This document shows, in pieces, positions 61,326 through 64,000 of a stretch of 64,000 nt of DNA. The DNA comes from Comamonas thiooxydans (lineage in GTDB: Bacteria; Pseudomonadota; Gammaproteobacteria; Burkholderiales; Burkholderiaceae_C). Numbering within the stretch: position 1 is the stretch's first letter; each line of letters begins with the position of its first letter. The DNA is taken from the NCBI RefSeq assembly GCF_002157685.2, contig NZ_AP026738.1, positions 4,836,001-4,900,000 of the forward strand. Reading direction: 5' to 3'. The position numbers were made by a program, and so were the translations under genes. Under the pieces are notes generated by a model, which was not told the DNA's origin, did no database searches, and saw only the letters and a program-made list of their open reading frames with translations.

Positions 61326-61868
61326 ATGAGCCAAGCCGTAAAAGACGCCAAGGACACGGTTGAAGATCTCAAGGACGCTGCCAAGGAGCTGGCTGCCGAT
61401 GCCAAGGACTCTGCAAAGCATGCCGCCCAATCCGCCCAGAATGTGGCCCACAAGGTGGCCGATGCCGCTGAAGATGCAGTGGACTCCGGCAAGCAGACCG
61501 CCCAGAAAATGGTGAATGAAGCTCAGGACGTGGCAGAGGACGTCGCCGACAAGGTTCATGACGCCGCACGCCGCGCACGCCGCACAGCCTCCGAGGCCAT
61601 CGACTCCACGGGGCGTCATATGCGCAATATCGACGACAGCGAAAACCCGCTGATCGACAACCTGGCCAACCGGGCACAGGATCTGGCCGAGCGCAGTATC
61701 AACTTCTGGGCCGACAGCTCACATCGCGCACGCCGTCAGTTCAACACCGCAGCGGATGCGACCACCAAGTATGTGTCCGAACAACCCGGGCGCTCCGTGC
61801 TGATCGCCGCCGCGACCGGCGCAGCCCTGGCGACGGCCTTCTTTCTGGGTCGCTCGCGCAGGAAGTGA
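61326..61868 (+). CDS. Alanine/lysine-rich helical protein, DUF883-like C-terminus
   Basis: A 180-residue, strongly amphipathic protein. The first 100 residues are heptad/undecad repeats of A, D, K and E (for example DAAKELAADAKDSAKHAAQS), as in LEA or apolipoprotein-like helices. The C-terminus YVSEQPGRSVLIAAATGAAL plus FFLGRSRR is the membrane anchor of DUF883/ElaB/YqjD proteins, which tie to the inner membrane and bind ribosomes in E. coli. Possibly a stress-phase protein. Confidence 0.82.
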   Translation: MSQAVKDAKDTVEDLKDAAKELAADAKDSAKHAAQSAQNVAHKVADAAEDAVDSGKQTAQKMVNEAQDVAEDVADKVHDAARRARRTASEAIDSTGRHMRNIDDSENPLIDNLANRAQDLAERSINFWADSSHRARRQFNTAADATTKYVSEQPGRSVLIAAATGAALATAFFLGRSRRK

Positions 61869-61937
61869 GCGGAAATTCACTCTGAGCTGTTTTTCACAAG
61901 CGTTCTTTGCGCCTTTTCAAAACCAAGGGAGAACCAT

Positions 61938-62258
61938 ATGAAGGATCTGACTCGCGCTTTGGCTTTCAGTCTGGTCGCCGCAACGACCGTGCTGGGTACC
62001 ACGGCCTGTTCGGTGGCTCGTGACCAGCAGACTGTGGGCTCCTATGTGGACGACGCCGGCATCACCACTGCGGTGAAGGCCAAGATGGCCGAAGACAAGA
62101 ATGTCTCTGCAACCGCCATCAGCGTGGAAACCATGAACGGCACCGTACAGCTGTCGGGCTTTGCCAAATCCGAAGCAGAAAAGGCCCGTGCCGGCGAAAT
62201 TGCCCGCACGACCAAGCATGTGCGCGAAGTGCGCAACAGCATCGTGGTCAGACCCTGA
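61938..62258 (+). CDS. BON-domain lipoprotein (OsmY-like)
   Basis: A 106-residue protein. The lipoprotein signal ends in TTACS (Cys24). A single BON domain follows: ITTAVKAKMAEDKNVSATAI, then VQLSGFAKSEAEKARA. BON proteins bind membrane lipid and are often osmotic-stress induced. It is the third of the small stress-type genes and is followed by a terminator. Confidence 0.9.
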   Translation: MKDLTRALAFSLVAATTVLGTTACSVARDQQTVGSYVDDAGITTAVKAKMAEDKNVSATAISVETMNGTVQLSGFAKSEAEKARAGEIARTTKHVREVRNSIVVRP

Positions 62259-62307
62259 TCTGCCCGCATGAAGCAAAGCCCTGTCCGAGGGCTGCGCTTC
62301 CAGCCCC

Positions 62308-62338
62308 AAAGCCAGCTTTTGAGCTGGCTTTGTTTTTT
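62308..62338 (+). terminator. Terminator after the BON gene
   Basis: AAAGCCAGCT and AGCTGGCTTT around a four-base loop followed by GTTTTTT. Strong rho-independent terminator. Confidence 0.9.
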
Positions 62339-62378
62339 CCTACAACCGGGTCGCTGACTTCGCCATTAAAGTGTCCGC

Positions 62379-63434
62379 ATGCAAGTTTTCAACTGCGAGG
62401 CCTGCGGCCACCTGATCTATTTTGAAAGCCTGCAATGCGTGCATTGCGGGGCCAGCCAGGCCTTTCTGCCCGACCAGTTGCGCGTCGGCATTCTGCCCCT
62501 GGCCGGGGGCCCCGACGCACGCTACCGCGCCTGCGCCCACCGCCACAACATCAGCCTGTGCAATTTTGCGATCGAGGCCTCAGACCCGCAGCCGCTCTGC
62601 GTTTCCTGCCGACAGACCGAATGGCTGCCGGACGGCGGCGATCCCGCCAATGAGCTGCGCTGGGCCAAGATCGAGGTCGCCAAGCGCAGGCTGTTCTACA
62701 CCCTGGCCAGGCTGGGCCTGCTGGACCCTCATGGGCACCGCGTGGCCGAGCCGCGCTTTTCCCTGCTCGCGGATCTTCCCGGCCAGAACCCCGTCATGAC
62801 CGGCCATGCCAGCGGCATGATCACGCTCAACGTGGTCGAGGCAGACGACGATGAGCGCGCCAAACGCCGTCAGGCCTTGCACGAGCCCTATCGCACGCTG
62901 ATAGGACATCTGCGTCACGAATCGGGACATTTCTACTGGGATCAGCTGATAGCAAACAGCGTGCATCTGGAGCGCTTCAGGGCATTGTTTGGCTATGAGA
63001 ATCAGGACTATGCCCAGGCACTGCAGCGCCATTACGGCAAGGACCCGCTGGACAACAGCTGGCGCGGTCAGTTCATCAGCGCCTATGCCACGGCCCACCC
63101 CTGGGAGGACTGGGCCGAGACCTGGGCTCACTATCTGCACATGGTGGACTTGCTGGAGACCGCTGCCAGCTATGGCACCTGCATTACCGTGCCGGACATC
63201 CCCAGCACGGGCCAGCAACTCATTCAGAACCCGCTGGGGCCGGTGCCACCCGATTTTTCGGTGATGCAATCCCAGTGGGTGCCGCTGACCCTGCTGCACA
63301 ACAGCCTGAATCGCGGCCTCGGCCATGGCGACGCCTATCCCTTTGCCATTTCCGGCGCGGCCTGGGACAAGCTGCGCTTCGTCCACGAGACCATCAGCAG
63401 CTATCGCAGCAGGGTGACTAGCCAGGGAGGCTGA
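62379..63434 (+). CDS. Putative zinc-binding metallopeptidase
   Basis: A 351-residue protein of the putative zinc-binding metallopeptidase family (DUF2248-like). Its N-terminus has a zinc ribbon (NCEACGHLIYFESLQCVHCG) and a further CVSC pair. The peptidase motif is HESGH near residue 180, with the third ligand probably Glu in DWAETWAHYLH near residue 247. The combination is typical of the family; substrates are unknown. It starts at ATG 62379 and converges with coaD. Confidence 0.9.
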   Translation: MQVFNCEACGHLIYFESLQCVHCGASQAFLPDQLRVGILPLAGGPDARYRACAHRHNISLCNFAIEASDPQPLCVSCRQTEWLPDGGDPANELRWAKIEVAKRRLFYTLARLGLLDPHGHRVAEPRFSLLADLPGQNPVMTGHASGMITLNVVEADDDERAKRRQALHEPYRTLIGHLRHESGHFYWDQLIANSVHLERFRALFGYENQDYAQALQRHYGKDPLDNSWRGQFISAYATAHPWEDWAETWAHYLHMVDLLETAASYGTCITVPDIPSTGQQLIQNPLGPVPPDFSVMQSQWVPLTLLHNSLNRGLGHGDAYPFAISGAAWDKLRFVHETISSYRSRVTSQGG

Positions 63435-63438
63435 AAGC

Positions 63439-63933
63439 TCAGGCCTTGCGGCCGACCTTGAGCATCAGGCGCTCATGCACGCCCTTGGAGACGAACTTGT
63501 CCACATCGCCATTGAGCGTGGCAATCTCGCGCACAAAGGTGGAGCTGATGAACTGATAGCGATCGCTGGGCGTGAGGAACACGGTTTCCACCTCGGGCAT
63601 CAGTGTGCGGTTCATGCCGGCAAGCTGGAACTCATAGTCGAAGTCCGTCACCGCGCGCAGGCCGCGCACCATGGCCTTGGCGCCGCGCGCGAGCACGAAA
63701 TGCGCGAGCAGCCCGTCAAAGCTCTCCACCTCCACCTGCGGATAGTTGGCGCAGGACTCGCGCACCATGGCAATGCGCTCTTCCAACGAAAACAGCGTCT
63801 TTTTGTGATGGCCTGCCGCCACGGCCACGATGACCTTGCCAAACAGCTGTGCAGCCCGGCGCACCACATCTTCATGCCCCAGCGTGATCGGGTCAAAGGT
63901 TCCGGGGTAAACAGCAATCAGGTCCTGGCTCAT
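63439..63933 (-). CDS. coaD: Phosphopantetheine adenylyltransferase
   Basis: A 164-residue CoaD that adenylates 4'-phosphopantetheine in the fourth step of CoA synthesis. The nucleotidyl-transferase motif is [17 protein letters not shown], and the later [17 protein letters not shown] is the KMSKS-like loop. [14 protein letters not shown] is also typical. With panB, panC and panD in the same window it completes four CoA-route genes, though they are in three separate places. Start at ATG 63933. Confidence 0.97.
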   Translation of the reverse strand: MSQDLIAVYPGTFDPITLGHEDVVRRAAQLFGKVIVAVAAGHHKKTLFSLEERIAMVRESCANYPQVEVESFDGLLAHFVLARGAKAMVRGLRAVTDFDYEFQLAGMNRTLMPEVETVFLTPSDRYQFISSTFVREIATLNGDVDKFVSKGVHERLMLKVGRKA

Positions 63934-64000
63934 GGCTTATCTCTCTCCTGCGGGTCTTGATGAGGGTAAGGGCTGCTGCAGTGCAGCGTAAAGAGATTAT

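Noticed and set aside
1..64000. tRNA or rRNA genes
   Set aside because: I looked in gaps for cloverleaf-like stems and the TTC-type T-loop and saw no convincing candidate; a covariance search would settle this.

Overview
The window is a gene-dense, high-GC chromosomal segment from a Gram-negative betaproteobacterium. It is most likely a member of the Comamonadaceae, close to Comamonas or Delftia. The evidence is a DUF4148 protein, a DUF3460 protein, a Comamonas-type porin, a soluble NAD-linked formate dehydrogenase, SoxYZ with flavocytochrome c flavoproteins, and the type of short intergenic repeats. I call about 70 protein genes. I see no rRNA, tRNA, prophage, complete insertion sequence or CRISPR array.

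Layout. 0-4.4 kb: an ABC-permease fragment, a TauE-type exporter, an adenosine deaminase-like enzyme and a tightly packed small operon (membrane protein, low-Mr phosphatase, CbrC-like protein, unknown). 4.5-10 kb: a leftward set running oxidoreductase, amino acid permease, RidA, HPPD, with a divergent TetR gene and a perfect palindrome between them; a fumarylacetoacetase-like scrap follows HPPD. 10-18.7 kb: an EamA transporter, the formate dehydrogenase genes (a fused G-B subunit, then A, then D), a LysR regulator and the Mrp/ApbC iron-sulfur carrier. 18.8-25.4 kb: a degenerate Mrr-like membrane protein, a patatin lipase, a diguanylate cyclase, metG and a lipoprotein. 25.5-31.1 kb: a sulfur-oxidation island (cytochrome c, FccB, YeeE/YedE, a second FccB-like protein, SoxY, SoxZ) that lacks soxXA, soxB and soxCD here. 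31-40.4 kb: YitT, a BamE-like lipoprotein, scpA, queE, queD, a porin, panD, a CHM isomerase and a DTW protein. 40.4-46.5 kb: pabC-pabB, a Crp-type regulator, panB-panC and a MaoC dehydratase. 46.6-53.2 kb: a SulP transporter, a phasin, lysA with a divergent LysR gene, an EamA transporter and gpsA. 53.2-58.2 kb: secB, grxC, a rhodanese, gpmA, ctpA and moeB. 58.2-62.3 kb: a receiver protein, a NarL-type regulator, a CHASE3 histidine kinase and three small envelope or stress proteins. 62.4-64 kb: a zinc peptidase and coaD.

Three kinds of small repeat stand out. One is an AT-rich element of nine copies with strictly spaced GCGC-N5-GCTAT; one copy lies inside the linker of the fused formate dehydrogenase subunit. 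The second is a GC-rich element of five copies, each on the sense strand at or near the stop codon of a + strand gene. The third is a single 120-bp foldback that looks like a miniature mobile element. The metabolic themes are aromatic amino acid breakdown, formate and reduced-sulfur oxidation, and CoA, folate, queuosine and lysine synthesis.
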